A DNA stretch of 6,885 nt from Rhodoferax sp. (lineage in GTDB: Bacteria > Pseudomonadota > Gammaproteobacteria > Burkholderiales > Burkholderiaceae_C). How positions within the stretch are numbered: position 1 is the first letter of the stretch; each line of letters begins with the position of its first letter. Location: positions 1 to 6,885 of the forward strand of contig JAQSDS010000066.1 of the NCBI GenBank assembly GCA_029946045.1. Reading direction: 5' to 3'. This document shows positions 1 to 6,885 of this stretch, one piece after another. A model generated the notes under the pieces. The model did not search any database and was not told where the DNA came from. It saw only the letters and a list, made by a program, of their open reading frames with translations. The translations under genes and the position numbers were made by a program.

Positions 1-818
1 AAAACGGCAGGCAAATAGATCTGCCAATGGTCCTGTCGCGCCAACCCGGCCTGCACCAGCATGGCCGGCAGGGCAAGCCACATGGCCAACTGCACCGCGT
101 GCAACACAAAAACACCCAAATTCAGCCGCAGCAACGCCACCGAGTGCAACACATCGGCGACCCGGCCGCGCGGCTGGTCCTTGTGCTGCAGAGGCTCGGA
201 CGGCACCCACCAGATCACCGCAGCCACGCCCAGCAAGGCCAGCACCCCGGTCAGGACAAAAATACCCACCAGCCCGATCCAGCCAGCCAGTACCGGCGCA
301 GCCACCAGCGACAGGGCGAACATCAGGCCAATGCTGGCCCCCACCATGGCCATCGACTTGGTTCGCACCACATCGCGCGTCTGGTCAGCCAGCAAGGCTG
401 TGACGGCCGCCGAAACCGCGCCAGCACCCTGCACTGCCCGGCCAATGGCCAGCCAGGTGAGCGACGGCGCCCACGCCGCCAGCAGGCTACCGGCCGCAAA
501 CACCAGCAGGCCAAACACAATCACGGGTTTGCGACCGATCCGGTCAGAGGCCAGGCCATAGAGAAACTGCAGCATGGCCTGGGTCAAGCCGTAAATACCC
601 ATGGTCAGGCCCACCATGGCGGCGTCGTCGCCCCCCGGGTAACGCGCCGCCTCGATGGCAAACACCGGCAAAATCAGAAACAGACCCAACATGCGCAGGG
701 CAAAAATGGAGGCGAGGGAAAAACTGGCGCGCAATTCCAGCGCCGTCATGGCGGTTGCGGTTTTGGCGCTGACAGACACCAGTGGTGCATTCACATCTGA
801 CAAAGGCTTCTCCGACAT
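1..818 (-). CDS. MFS transporter, YajR/DHA1-like (partial, C-terminus beyond left edge)
   Basis: Inner-membrane major facilitator superfamily carrier, probably a proton-coupled drug or metabolite exporter; the substrate cannot be read from sequence. The ATG at 818-816 is the first possible start, because an in-frame TAG lies eight codons upstream. The Shine-Dalgarno is weak (a GAG-rich stretch just before the ATG). The 272 visible residues run to the window edge without a stop. After a cytoplasmic N-tail of about 33 residues come hydrophobic segments near residues 35-57, 68-90, 98-116, 120-145, 156-180, 182-204 and 231-254, that is, TM1-TM7 of an expected 12. The loop 2-3 signature (motif A) is at about residues 88-97, GLASDRIGRK, and TM4 carries GRAVQGAGA (126-134). 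The RMLGLFLILPVF stretch at 42-53 resembles E. coli YajR. The gene is divergent from uvrA. In Burkholderiales I recall such a transporter standing between uvrA and ssb, so ssb may lie beyond the left edge (inference). Confidence 0.88.
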   Translation of the reverse strand, partial: MSEKPLSDVNAPLVSVSAKTATAMTALELRASFSLASIFALRMLGLFLILPVFAIEAARYPGGDDAAMVGLTMGIYGLTQAMLQFLYGLASDRIGRKPVIVFGLLVFAAGSLLAAWAPSLTWLAIGRAVQGAGAVSAAVTALLADQTRDVVRTKSMAMVGASIGLMFALSLVAAPVLAGWIGLVGIFVLTGVLALLGVAAVIWWVPSEPLQHKDQPRGRVADVLHSVALLRLNLGVFVLHAVQLAMWLALPAMLVQAGLARQDHWQIYLPAV

Positions 819-973
819 CTCAATCTCAACCCGGATGGGCTACAAGCGTTGGATTGTCCCTGATTATGGGCATCGCCTAGCGCGTCAGGACCGGCGGAGA
901 TTCAAAACGAAGTGGCACCCTGAAAAAATCAAAACATCGCGTCAAACCCGGTGCGGCGCCTTAAACCCGGCCC

Positions 974-1083
974 GGCGACTGGGCCATGCGCATGCGGTTT
1001 TGGGGTGAAAACACACGCGAAATTGAAGCGACTGTATGCAAGCGCTCGTCGGCGCGCGCCTTCCACCCCAAAGCCCGGTCGCC
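974..1083. repeat. Imperfect long inverted repeat with palindromic bulge
   Basis: The right arm 1064-1083 is a continuous 20-nt stretch that pairs with two left segments. Positions 974-984 (GGCGACTGGGC) pair with 1073-1083, giving 11 pairs of which one is G-T. Positions 999-1007 (TTTGGGGTG) pair with 1064-1072, nine perfect pairs. A 14-nt left-side bulge (985-998) lies between them and contains the perfect 10-bp palindrome CATGCGCATG (985-994). The loop is 56 nt. No flanking T-tract makes it a terminator. It could be a dispersed intergenic repeat or a structured RNA, and its function is unknown. Confidence 0.5.
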
Positions 1084-1153
1084 TAGCCCAATCACCGTGC
1101 CTGACGCTGTCGAAGTCAGAATTCCCCCTACCTGCATACCCAAGCGGTCGCAA

Positions 1154-1243
1154 AATCAGCCGGGCGATACGCTTTGCGGAGGTAAAGAAGGAGCCCGCGC
1201 AGCGGGCGGGTGACACGCAGCAAAGCGTATCGCCCGGCTGATT
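1154..1243. repeat. 24-bp perfect inverted repeat with nested hairpin (REP/MITE-like)
   Basis: The left arm 1154-1177 begins AATCAGCCGGGCGATACGCT, and its exact reverse complement occupies 1220-1243. All 24 positions match and the match ends abruptly on both sides. The 42-nt interior contains a second perfect stem, GCCCGC (1193-1198) with GCGGGC (1202-1207) around a 3-nt GCA loop. A palindrome of this length in non-coding DNA is very unlikely by chance. There is no T-run after either arm, so an intrinsic terminator is not supported. The layout suits a dispersed REP/BIME-type or miniature inverted-repeat element common in intergenic regions; whether it recurs in this genome cannot be seen here. 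Confidence 0.7.
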
Positions 1244-1374
1244 CACCCACCACCGTGTTATCTGCCTCGACCCGATAGGCACACCTGAGCGCTTGGGAAA
1301 AGAACCATTCATCTGAAGCGCACTCACCTTGAATCGCACCCTCCAGGACCAGCTAAAAGCCACCATTGGCTATC

Positions 1375-4300
1375 ATGGCAGGTTGTCCGGTGCATTTTTA
1401 CCGTATTTTTTTGAGCCCCTCCACCTTGAACACTTCTGAAGTCGGCACCCTGCCCCATGCGACCGAGGGCAAATACTTGGGCGCAGCCTTGCAGGCGCAG
1501 AGCATCAGCATCCGTGGCGCCCGCACCCACAACCTGAAAAACATCGACCTTGACATTCCGCGCAACCAGCTCGTGGTGATCACCGGGCTGTCGGGCTCGG
1601 GCAAGTCCAGCCTGGCCTTTGACACCCTGTATGCCGAGGGCCAGCGCCGCTATGTGGAGAGCCTGTCCACCTATGCGCGGCAATTTTTGCAACTCATGGA
1701 CAAACCCGATGTCGATGTGATCGAAGGCCTGTCACCCGCCATTTCGATCGAACAAAAGGCCACCAGCCACAACCCGCGCTCGACGGTGGGCACAGTCACC
1801 GAAATTCACGACTACCTGCGCCTGCTGTTTGCCCGTGCCGGCACGCCTTACTGCCCGGAGCACAACTTGCCGCTGCAATCGCAAACGGTGAGTCAGATGG
1901 TGGATGCCGTGCTGGCGCTGCCAGTGGATACCCGGTTGATGATTTTGGCGCCCCTTGCACGCGAAAAAAAGGGCGAGTTCCTGGATGTTTTTGCCGACAT
2001 GCAGGCGCAAGGCTATGTGCGCTTTCGGGTCAATGGTCAGACCTATGAATTTGACCAGTTGCCGCTGCTCAAAAAAACCGAGAAACACGACATTGACGTG
2101 GTGATTGACCGCGTCAAGGTGCGCCACGCGGCGCTTGAGGCCGGCGCTGACCGCACCGACCATGACAACCTGAAGCAGCGCCTGGCCGAGAGCTTCGAGG
2201 CGGCCTTGCGCGTGGCCAACGGGCGCGCCATTGCGCTGGAAATGGACGGCGCGGCAGAGCACCTGTTCAATGCCAAGTTTGCCTGCCCGGTGTGCAGTTA
2301 CTCGATCGCCGAACTGGAGCCGCGCTTGTTCTCGTTCAATTCGCCGGTCGGCGCCTGCCCCAGCTGTGACGGCCTGGGTCTGCAGGAGTTTTTTGATCCG
2401 GTGCGGGTGGTGGCCTTTCCGTCCTTGAGTCTGGCCAGCGGTGCCATCAAGGGCTGGGACCGGCGCAATGCCTACTACTTCGCCATGCTCGAGAGCCTGG
2501 CAGCGCATTACAAGTTTGACATCGAGCTGCCATTCGAGTCCCTGCCTGGTGCCGTACAACAGGCGGTGCTGCAAGGCTCGGGCGAAGAAGAAATCAAGTT
2601 CAGCTACGTCATGGACCCAAGCACCTCCAACGGCAAAAAGCTGAGCAAAAAACACCCGTTCGAGGGCATCATCCCCAACATGCAGCGGCGCTACCGCGAG
2701 ACCGACTCCAACGTGGTGCGCGAAGACCTGGCACGCTTGCGCAGCATCCAGCCCTGCCCGGACTGCGCGGGCAGCCGCCTCAAACGCGAGGCGCGCCACG
2801 TCAGGATTGGCGAAGGCGCACAAGCGCGGGCCATCTTCGAGCTCAGCCACTACACGCTGGCCGAATGTTTTGCCTACTTCAAGACACTCACCATGCACGG
2901 CGCCAAGGGCGACATTGCCGCCAAGGTGGTGCGTGAGATCAGCCTGCGACTTAAATTTCTCAACGATGTCGGCCTGACCTACCTGAGCCTGGACCGCAGC
3001 GCCGAGACCCTGAGTGGCGGCGAGGCGCAGCGCATCCGCCTGGCCAGCCAGATTGGCTCGGGCCTGACCGGTGTCATGTATGTGCTGGATGAGCCCAGCA
3101 TTGGTCTGCACCAGCGCGACAACGACCGCCTGATCGACACCCTGAAACACCTGCGCGACATTGGCAACAGCGTGCTGGTGGTCGAGCACGACGAAGACAT
3201 GATGCGCGCCGCCGACCACATCATCGACATGGGCCCAGGTGCCGGCCTGCACGGCGGGCGCGTGATGGCGCAGGGCAACTTTGACCAGATCAAGGCAACG
3301 CCCGACTCACTCACCGGCCAATACCTCAGCGGCGCGCGCTGCATTGCCGTGCCCAGGCACCGCACCGCCTGGCTGCCCACGCAAGCCCCCATCCCGTTCA
3401 ATCAGGGCAAGACCAGCCGTTTTGCACCCAGCCCGGCAGCACTCAAACGCGCCGAGCGCGAGGCGCAGCACAACGCCACCCTGGGCGAGTTGCAGGCACT
3501 TAAGGTCATTGGCGCCAGCGGCCACAACCTGAAGCATGTCGATGTCGCTTTCCCGGTGGGCCTGTTGACCTGCGTCACCGGGGTGTCGGGCTCGGGCAAA
3601 TCGACGCTGGTGAATGACACCCTGTACAAAGCGGTGGCGCGCACCATTTACCGCGCCCACGACGAGGCGGCTGAACACGCGGCCATAGAAGGCATCGAGT
3701 ACTTCGACAAGGTCATCAACGTCGATCAGTCACCGATTGGCCGCACACCGCGCAGCAATCCGGCCACCTACACCGGCTTGTTCACCCCGATCCGCGAGCT
3801 CATGGCCGAGGTTCCAACGGCGCGTGAACGCGGTTACGGCCCCGGGCGTTTCAGCTTCAATGTGGCCGGTGGCCGTTGCGAAGCCTGCGAGGGCGACGGC
3901 ATGGTCAAGGTCGAGATGCATTTCTTGCCCGATGTCTATGTGCCCTGTGATGTCTGCTTGGGTAAGCGCTACAACCGTGAAACCCTGGAAGTGCTGTACA
4001 AGGGCAAGAACATTGCGCAAATTCTGGACCTCACGGTCGATGTTGCGCATGAATTTTTCAAGGCGGTGCCGACCATCGAACGCAAGCTGCACACCCTGCT
4101 CGACGTCGGCCTGTCATACATCCGACTCGGGCAGGCCGCCACCACCTTGTCCGGCGGCGAAGCCCAACGCGTCAAGCTGGCGCTCGAACTGAGCAAGCGC
4201 GACACCGGGCGCACGCTCTACATCCTGGACGAGCCCACCACGGGTTTGCACTTTGCCGACATCGACCTGCTGCTCAAGGTGCTACACCAGTTGCGTGATG

Positions 4301-4482
4301 CAGGCAACACCATTGTGGTGATCGAGCACAACCTGGACGTGATCAAAACGGCCGACTGGCTGATCGACATGGGCCCCGAAGGCGGCAGCGGAGGTGGGAC
4401 CGTGGTGGGTGTCGGCACGCCAGAAGCTTTGGCCGCCAACCCGGTCAGCCACACCGGGCGCTATCTGGCCAAAGTGCTTTGA
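1375..4482 (+). CDS. uvrA: UvrABC excinuclease subunit A (UvrA)
   Basis: Cytoplasmic DNA-damage recognition ATPase of nucleotide excision repair; it loads UvrB onto lesions. Counted from the ATG at 1375 (1035 residues), the protein shows two ABC modules. Walker A I is GLSGSGKS at 71-78; zinc module I has C304, C307, C328, C331; a CPDC pair is at 461/464; signature LSGGEAQR starts at about 546; Walker B LDE is at 571-573. Walker A II is GVSGSGKS at 736-743; zinc finger II is C835, C838, C858, C861; the second LSGGEAQR starts at about 925; LDE is at 951-953. All key residues are present, so it should be active. E. coli UvrA is 940 residues; the excess lies in an N-terminal tail before [10 protein letters not shown] (47-56) and a longer linker between the modules (about 656-714). 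The start is uncertain: TTG 1366, ATG 1375 and TTG 1477 are in frame, and TTG 1477 has the best Shine-Dalgarno. No LexA box was found. Confidence 0.97.
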   Translation: MAGCPVHFYRIFLSPSTLNTSEVGTLPHATEGKYLGAALQAQSISIRGARTHNLKNIDLDIPRNQLVVITGLSGSGKSSLAFDTLYAEGQRRYVESLSTYARQFLQLMDKPDVDVIEGLSPAISIEQKATSHNPRSTVGTVTEIHDYLRLLFARAGTPYCPEHNLPLQSQTVSQMVDAVLALPVDTRLMILAPLAREKKGEFLDVFADMQAQGYVRFRVNGQTYEFDQLPLLKKTEKHDIDVVIDRVKVRHAALEAGADRTDHDNLKQRLAESFEAALRVANGRAIALEMDGAAEHLFNAKFACPVCSYSIAELEPRLFSFNSPVGACPSCDGLGLQEFFDPVRVVAFPSLSLASGAIKGWDRRNAYYFAMLESLAAHYKFDIELPFESLPGAVQQAVLQGSGEEEIKFSYVMDPSTSNGKKLSKKHPFEGIIPNMQRRYRETDSNVVREDLARLRSIQPCPDCAGSRLKREARHVRIGEGAQARAIFELSHYTLAECFAYFKTLTMHGAKGDIAAKVVREISLRLKFLNDVGLTYLSLDRSAETLSGGEAQRIRLASQIGSGLTGVMYVLDEPSIGLHQRDNDRLIDTLKHLRDIGNSVLVVEHDEDMMRAADHIIDMGPGAGLHGGRVMAQGNFDQIKATPDSLTGQYLSGARCIAVPRHRTAWLPTQAPIPFNQGKTSRFAPSPAALKRAEREAQHNATLGELQALKVIGASGHNLKHVDVAFPVGLLTCVTGVSGSGKSTLVNDTLYKAVARTIYRAHDEAAEHAAIEGIEYFDKVINVDQSPIGRTPRSNPATYTGLFTPIRELMAEVPTARERGYGPGRFSFNVAGGRCEACEGDGMVKVEMHFLPDVYVPCDVCLGKRYNRETLEVLYKGKNIAQILDLTVDVAHEFFKAVPTIERKLHTLLDVGLSYIRLGQAATTLSGGEAQRVKLALELSKRDTGRTLYILDEPTTGLHFADIDLLLKVLHQLRDAGNTIVVIEHNLDVIKTADWLIDMGPEGGSGGGTVVGVGTPEALAANPVSHTGRYLAKVL
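1465..1469 (+). promoter_or_regulatory. Candidate Shine-Dalgarno for an internal uvrA start at TTG 1477
   Basis: GAGGG sits seven bases before an in-frame TTG at 1477, whereas the ATG at 1375 and the TTGs at 1366 and 1426 have no comparable purine stretch at the right distance. Starting at 1477 would give a 1001-residue protein beginning 12 residues before the [10 protein letters not shown] motif, closer to the family norm. If so, the AT-rich stretch around 1394-1412 would be untranslated leader or promoter. Confidence 0.4.
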
Positions 4483-4527
4483 AAAAAAGCGGGGGGCATG
4501 AGCCAACGGGTTTAGACTGACGGGCAG

Positions 4528-4550
4528 GTGCCGCGGTGACTGCGAGGCAC
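4528..4550 (+). other. Small hairpin in the leader of the CoA-transferase gene
   Basis: GTGCC at 4528-4532 pairs with GGCAC at 4546-4550, followed after one mismatch by two more pairs and a 7-nt loop. It is followed by an A-rich run (4551-4559), not Ts, so it is not a standard terminator for uvrA. It lies about 20 bases upstream of the ribosome site and might shape the leader RNA; it may also be chance. Confidence 0.25.
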
Positions 4551-4569
4551 AAATAAAAATCGTGCTTCG

Positions 4570-4574
4570 AGGAG
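4570..4574 (+). promoter_or_regulatory. Ribosome binding site of the CoA-transferase gene
   Basis: AGGAG, within GAGGAGA, ends seven bases before the ATG at 4582. This is near-ideal spacing and fixes the start of the CoA-transferase; translation from it reaches the conserved KVVSAAEAV segment within about 16 residues. Confidence 0.85.
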
Positions 4575-4581
4575 ACGACCC

Positions 4582-6549
4582 ATGCACACCCAGTTCAATG
4601 ACCTGCATGCCACCAGCGCGCGCCGCAACAAGGTGGTCAGCGCAGCCGAAGCCGTGCGCCTGATTCACGACGGCGACACGGTCGCCACCGGCGGTTTTGT
4701 CGGCATCGGCTTCGCTGAAGAAATTGCGGTGGCGCTGGAGGCCCGTTTTGTCCAAACCCGTGAAGAAACAGGCCAGGGCGCACCGCAAAACCTCACCCTG
4801 GTTTATGCCGCCGGCCAGGGCGACGGCCAGAGCCGGGGCCTGAACCACTTTGGCCATGACGGCCTGGTGCGCCGCGTCATCGGCGGCCATTGGGGACTCG
4901 TGCCCACGCTGCAACAGTTGGCGATCGACAACCGAATTGAGGCCTACAACTTGCCCCAGGGCGTGATCACGCACCTGTTTCGCGACATTGCTGCGGGCAA
5001 GCCAGGCACGCTCACCCATGTCGGACTCGATACCTTTGTCGATCCGGTGCATGGTGGCGGCAAGCTCAACGCGGCGACCACCACAGACATCGTGCAGCGC
5101 ATGGCTATTGATGGCAAGGATTACCTTTTTTACAAGGCCTTCCCGATCCATGTGGGCATCATCCGTGCCACCACCGCCGACCCGGACGGCAACCTGAGCA
5201 TGGAGCGCGAAGCCCTCACGCTGGAAGCGCTGGCCATCGCCATGGCGGCACGCAACAGCGGCGGCATTGTGATTGCCCAGGTGGAACGCCTGGCCGAGCG
5301 CAACACCTTGCACCCGCGCAGCGTCAAGGTGCCCGGCGTGCTGGTGGACGCGGTGGTGATCGCCACGAACCCCGCACATCACATGCAAACCTTTTCGGAA
5401 GCCTACAACCCGGCCTACTCTGGCGAGATTCGCGTGCCTATGGACTCGATTGAACCCATGGCGCTGACCGAGCGCAAGGTGATTGCCCGCCGTGCCGCGA
5501 TGGAGCTCAAACCCAACAGCGTGGTCAACTTAGGGATAGGCATGCCCGAAGGTGTGGCCACTGTGGCCGCTGAAGAAAAGGTGTTCGACTTGCTGACCCT
5601 CACCGCCGAGCCTGGCGTGATTGGCGGCATTCCAGCAGGCGGCCTGAGTTTTGGCGCAGCCATCAACGCGCAGGCCGTGATTGACCAGCCCAGCCAGTTT
5701 GACTTTTACGATGGTGGCGGACTGGACGTGGCCGTGCTCGGGCTGGCCCAGGCGGATGCCGAGGGCAACCTCAACGTCAGCAAATTTGGCCCCAAGCTGG
5801 CGGGTGCCGGCGGCTTTATCAACATCAGCCAGAATGCCAAAACCGTTATTTTTGTCGGCACCTTCACCGCTGGCGACCTGCAGGTGGGCATTCACGAAGG
5901 CAGGCTGCAGATTCAAAGCGAAGGCAGTTACCGCAAATTTGTGCAACAGGTTGAGCATCGCACCTTCAGCGCGCGCGAATCGCGAAGGCGCGGCCAGCGT
6001 GCGCTGTATGTCACCGAGCGCTGTGTATTCCAGTTGGCAGGCAGCCCTGAGGCGCCGGCGCTGGAGCTTATCGAGCTGGCTGCTGGCGTGGACCTGCAGC
6101 GCGATGTGCTGGCGCAGATGGATTTTGTGCCGCTGATCAGCCCGCAACTCAGCACCATGGACGCCGCCTTGTTTGGCGACGGACCCATGGGCCTTCGCGC
6201 ACGACTGCTGGCCACGCCGCTGGCACAACGGCTGGAACTGGATCGCGAGCACCAGTTGCTGTTCATCAACTTTGAAGGCCTGTCGGTGAACAGCATGGAC
6301 GATATCAACGCCATCGAGTCCCAGGTCACAGCGCTGCTGGCGCCGCTGGGGCATCGGGTCGCGGTGGTGGTCAATTACGACAGTTTCAGTATTCTGCCGC
6401 CCTTGCTGGAGGCCTACACCACCATGGTGCAGCGGCTCAAACGCCGTTTCTACAGCCGCGTCACCCGCTATGGCACAGGCGGATTCCTCAAAGCCAGGGT
6501 GGCTGCAAGCAACACCGCCGGCCAGATTCTGGATTTAAGCAAGATCTGA
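4582..6549 (+). CDS. Family I acyl-CoA:acetate/3-ketoacid CoA-transferase, fused alpha-beta, with C-terminal extension
   Basis: Cytoplasmic enzyme of the propionate/acetate CoA-transferase (Pct/YdiF) family, which moves CoA between an acyl-CoA and a short carboxylic acid through a glutamyl-CoA intermediate. The alpha half (about 17-260) has [13 protein letters not shown] (36-48), VYAAGQGDG (74-82), GGHWG (101-105) and AYNLPQG (121-127). The beta half (about 295-530) has [11 protein letters not shown] (315-325) and the TAEPGVIGG loop with the predicted catalytic Glu343, then [10 protein letters not shown] (373-382) and [18 protein letters not shown] (399-416). Typical members are about 520-540 residues and end near the MDAALF motif (526-531). 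This one continues to residue 655 with a segment holding FINFEGL (561-567), VVVNYDSF (595-602) and RFYSRVTRY (622-630), probably a small STAS-like fold (inference). It follows uvrA by 99 bases, has its own strong ribosome site and overlaps pyrF tail-to-tail. The actual substrate (propionate, acetate, butyrate, 3-ketoacid) is not determinable. Confidence 0.9.
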   Translation: MHTQFNDLHATSARRNKVVSAAEAVRLIHDGDTVATGGFVGIGFAEEIAVALEARFVQTREETGQGAPQNLTLVYAAGQGDGQSRGLNHFGHDGLVRRVIGGHWGLVPTLQQLAIDNRIEAYNLPQGVITHLFRDIAAGKPGTLTHVGLDTFVDPVHGGGKLNAATTTDIVQRMAIDGKDYLFYKAFPIHVGIIRATTADPDGNLSMEREALTLEALAIAMAARNSGGIVIAQVERLAERNTLHPRSVKVPGVLVDAVVIATNPAHHMQTFSEAYNPAYSGEIRVPMDSIEPMALTERKVIARRAAMELKPNSVVNLGIGMPEGVATVAAEEKVFDLLTLTAEPGVIGGIPAGGLSFGAAINAQAVIDQPSQFDFYDGGGLDVAVLGLAQADAEGNLNVSKFGPKLAGAGGFINISQNAKTVIFVGTFTAGDLQVGIHEGRLQIQSEGSYRKFVQQVEHRTFSARESRRRGQRALYVTERCVFQLAGSPEAPALELIELAAGVDLQRDVLAQMDFVPLISPQLSTMDAALFGDGPMGLRARLLATPLAQRLELDREHQLLFINFEGLSVNSMDDINAIESQVTALLAPLGHRVAVVVNYDSFSILPPLLEAYTTMVQRLKRRFYSRVTRYGTGGFLKARVAASNTAGQILDLSKI

Positions 6550-6885
6550 GCGCGCGGCCTGCAACATGGCACGGGTGTTCAAGGCTTCCTGACGCGCCGC
6601 CTGCGCAAAGTCGGCGGCACTGGAGGCGTACAAAATGGCACGCGACGAATTCACGATGATGGGCCCGTTAGCGCGCCAACCCGCCCGAACCGTGGCCAGG
6701 GCATCACCGCCCTGGGCACCCACCCCCGGAATCAACAAGGGCACGGTAGGGGCCAGGGCGCGCACACGCTCGATCTCGGCCGGGTAAGTGGCGCCCACCA
6801 CCAGCCCCAACTGACCATTGAGGTTCCACGGTCCCTGCGCCAATTGCGCAATGTGCTCGTACAGCAAGGGCTCGCCAGCCACACT
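6535..6885 (-). CDS. pyrF: Orotidine 5'-phosphate decarboxylase, C-terminal part (N-terminus beyond right edge)
   Basis: Catalyses the last step of UMP synthesis, decarboxylating OMP, in the cytoplasm. The frame is open to the window edge with 116 residues and a TAA at 6537-6535. It matches the end of the longer (about 270-residue, group 2) PyrF type: [23 protein letters not shown], the phosphate-binding [12 protein letters not shown] loop, and the [10 protein letters not shown] segment whose arginine contacts the substrate phosphate. The catalytic Lys/Asp cluster (DAKRGD type) would be upstream and outside the window. A GTG at 6882-6880 is simply an internal valine, since the alignment needs about 150 more residues before it. 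The last 15 bases overlap the end of the convergent CoA-transferase gene, and no terminator separates them. Confidence 0.93.
   Translation of the reverse strand, partial: SVAGEPLLYEHIAQLAQGPWNLNGQLGLVVGATYPAEIERVRALAPTVPLLIPGVGAQGGDALATVRAGWRANGPIIVNSSRAILYASSAADFAQAARQEALNTRAMLQAARSDLA

Larger units (their letters stand above)
819..1374. other. Divergent intergenic region, no convincing gene, rich in inverted repeats
   Basis: About 556 bases separate the start codons of the MFS gene (minus) and uvrA (plus). Several short open frames cross it on both strands (for example minus 929-1366 and plus 951-1241). They overlap one another, lack good ribosome sites and have no recognisable family, so I treat them as chance. 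The region holds two inverted-repeat structures listed separately (974-1083 and 1154-1243). It also has an 8-bp inverted pair at 882-889/1100-1107 enclosing the first structure, and the direct repeat TCGCCTAG at 873-880 and 1079-1086. A CATAAT on the minus strand (868-863) could be a -10 for the transporter gene, but its -35 is poor. No LexA-type CTGT-N8-ACAG box is visible. Confidence 0.6.

Noticed and set aside
27..800. 257-codon open frame on the plus strand
   Set aside because: Complement of the MFS gene, which has clear membrane segments and motif A; this translation is Gln/His/Arg-rich without a family.
1154..1243. Intrinsic terminator interpretation of the 24-bp inverted repeat
   Set aside because: No T-run follows the stem on either strand, and the nearest stop codon of a real gene is far away.
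929..1366. 145-codon minus-strand and 96-codon plus-strand (951-1241) open frames in the intergenic region
   Set aside because: They run through the inverted repeats, overlap each other, lack ribosome sites and show no family. They may be translations of a repeat element, not genes.
819..1480. LexA/SOS box upstream of uvrA
   Set aside because: CTGT occurrences (1033-1036 and 1107-1110) are not followed by ACAG at the required spacing, so SOS control is not supported from sequence.
1732..3252. 506-codon open frame on the minus strand
   Set aside because: It lies wholly inside uvrA, whose domains are intact. Long antisense frames are common opposite GC-rich coding DNA, and its translation shows no known family.
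4282..5388. 368-codon open frame on the minus strand across the uvrA/CoA-transferase junction
   Set aside because: It overlaps two well-supported genes on the other strand, including conserved motifs of both, and its product has no recognisable domain.
5530..6354. 274-codon open frame on the minus strand
   Set aside because: Shadow of the CoA-transferase beta half; composition rich in H/Q/R/A typical of reversed GC-rich coding sequence.
1..6885. tRNA, rRNA, CRISPR array, insertion sequence or phage genes
   Set aside because: No cloverleaf-like or rRNA stretch, no regularly spaced direct repeats, and no transposase or integrase motifs were seen on either strand.

Overview
The window is GC-rich DNA from a bacterium. 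Protein signatures in all four genes point to a betaproteobacterium, probably Burkholderiales and close to Comamonadaceae (Rhodoferax/Polaromonas-like). This is judged from remembered family sequences and not from a search. It looks mainly like ordinary chromosomal housekeeping territory, with no phage, IS, CRISPR or toxin-antitoxin genes.

Layout: positions 1-818 (minus) hold the N-terminal two thirds of an MFS transporter of the YajR/DHA1 type, cut by the left edge. Positions 819-1374 form a long divergent intergenic region without a convincing gene. It carries two separate strong inverted-repeat structures: a 24-bp perfect inverted repeat with a nested hairpin (1154-1243) and a longer bulged stem (974-1083). 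Positions 1375-4482 (plus) encode a complete UvrA, the damage-recognition ATPase of nucleotide excision repair; its exact start is uncertain. A 99-base gap follows, ending in a strong Shine-Dalgarno. Positions 4582-6549 (plus) encode a 655-residue fused alpha/beta family I CoA-transferase (acyl-CoA:acetate/3-ketoacid type) with an extra C-terminal domain of about 115 residues. Positions 6535-6885 (minus) are the C-terminal part of orotidine 5'-phosphate decarboxylase (pyrF), whose 3' end overlaps the CoA-transferase end by 15 bases.

The four genes serve unrelated processes (efflux or transport, DNA repair, acyl-CoA metabolism, pyrimidine synthesis), and only uvrA and the CoA-transferase share a direction. 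Nothing suggests a new multi-gene system. The least explained parts are the structured divergent intergenic region, the C-terminal extension of the CoA-transferase and the lengthened linker in UvrA.
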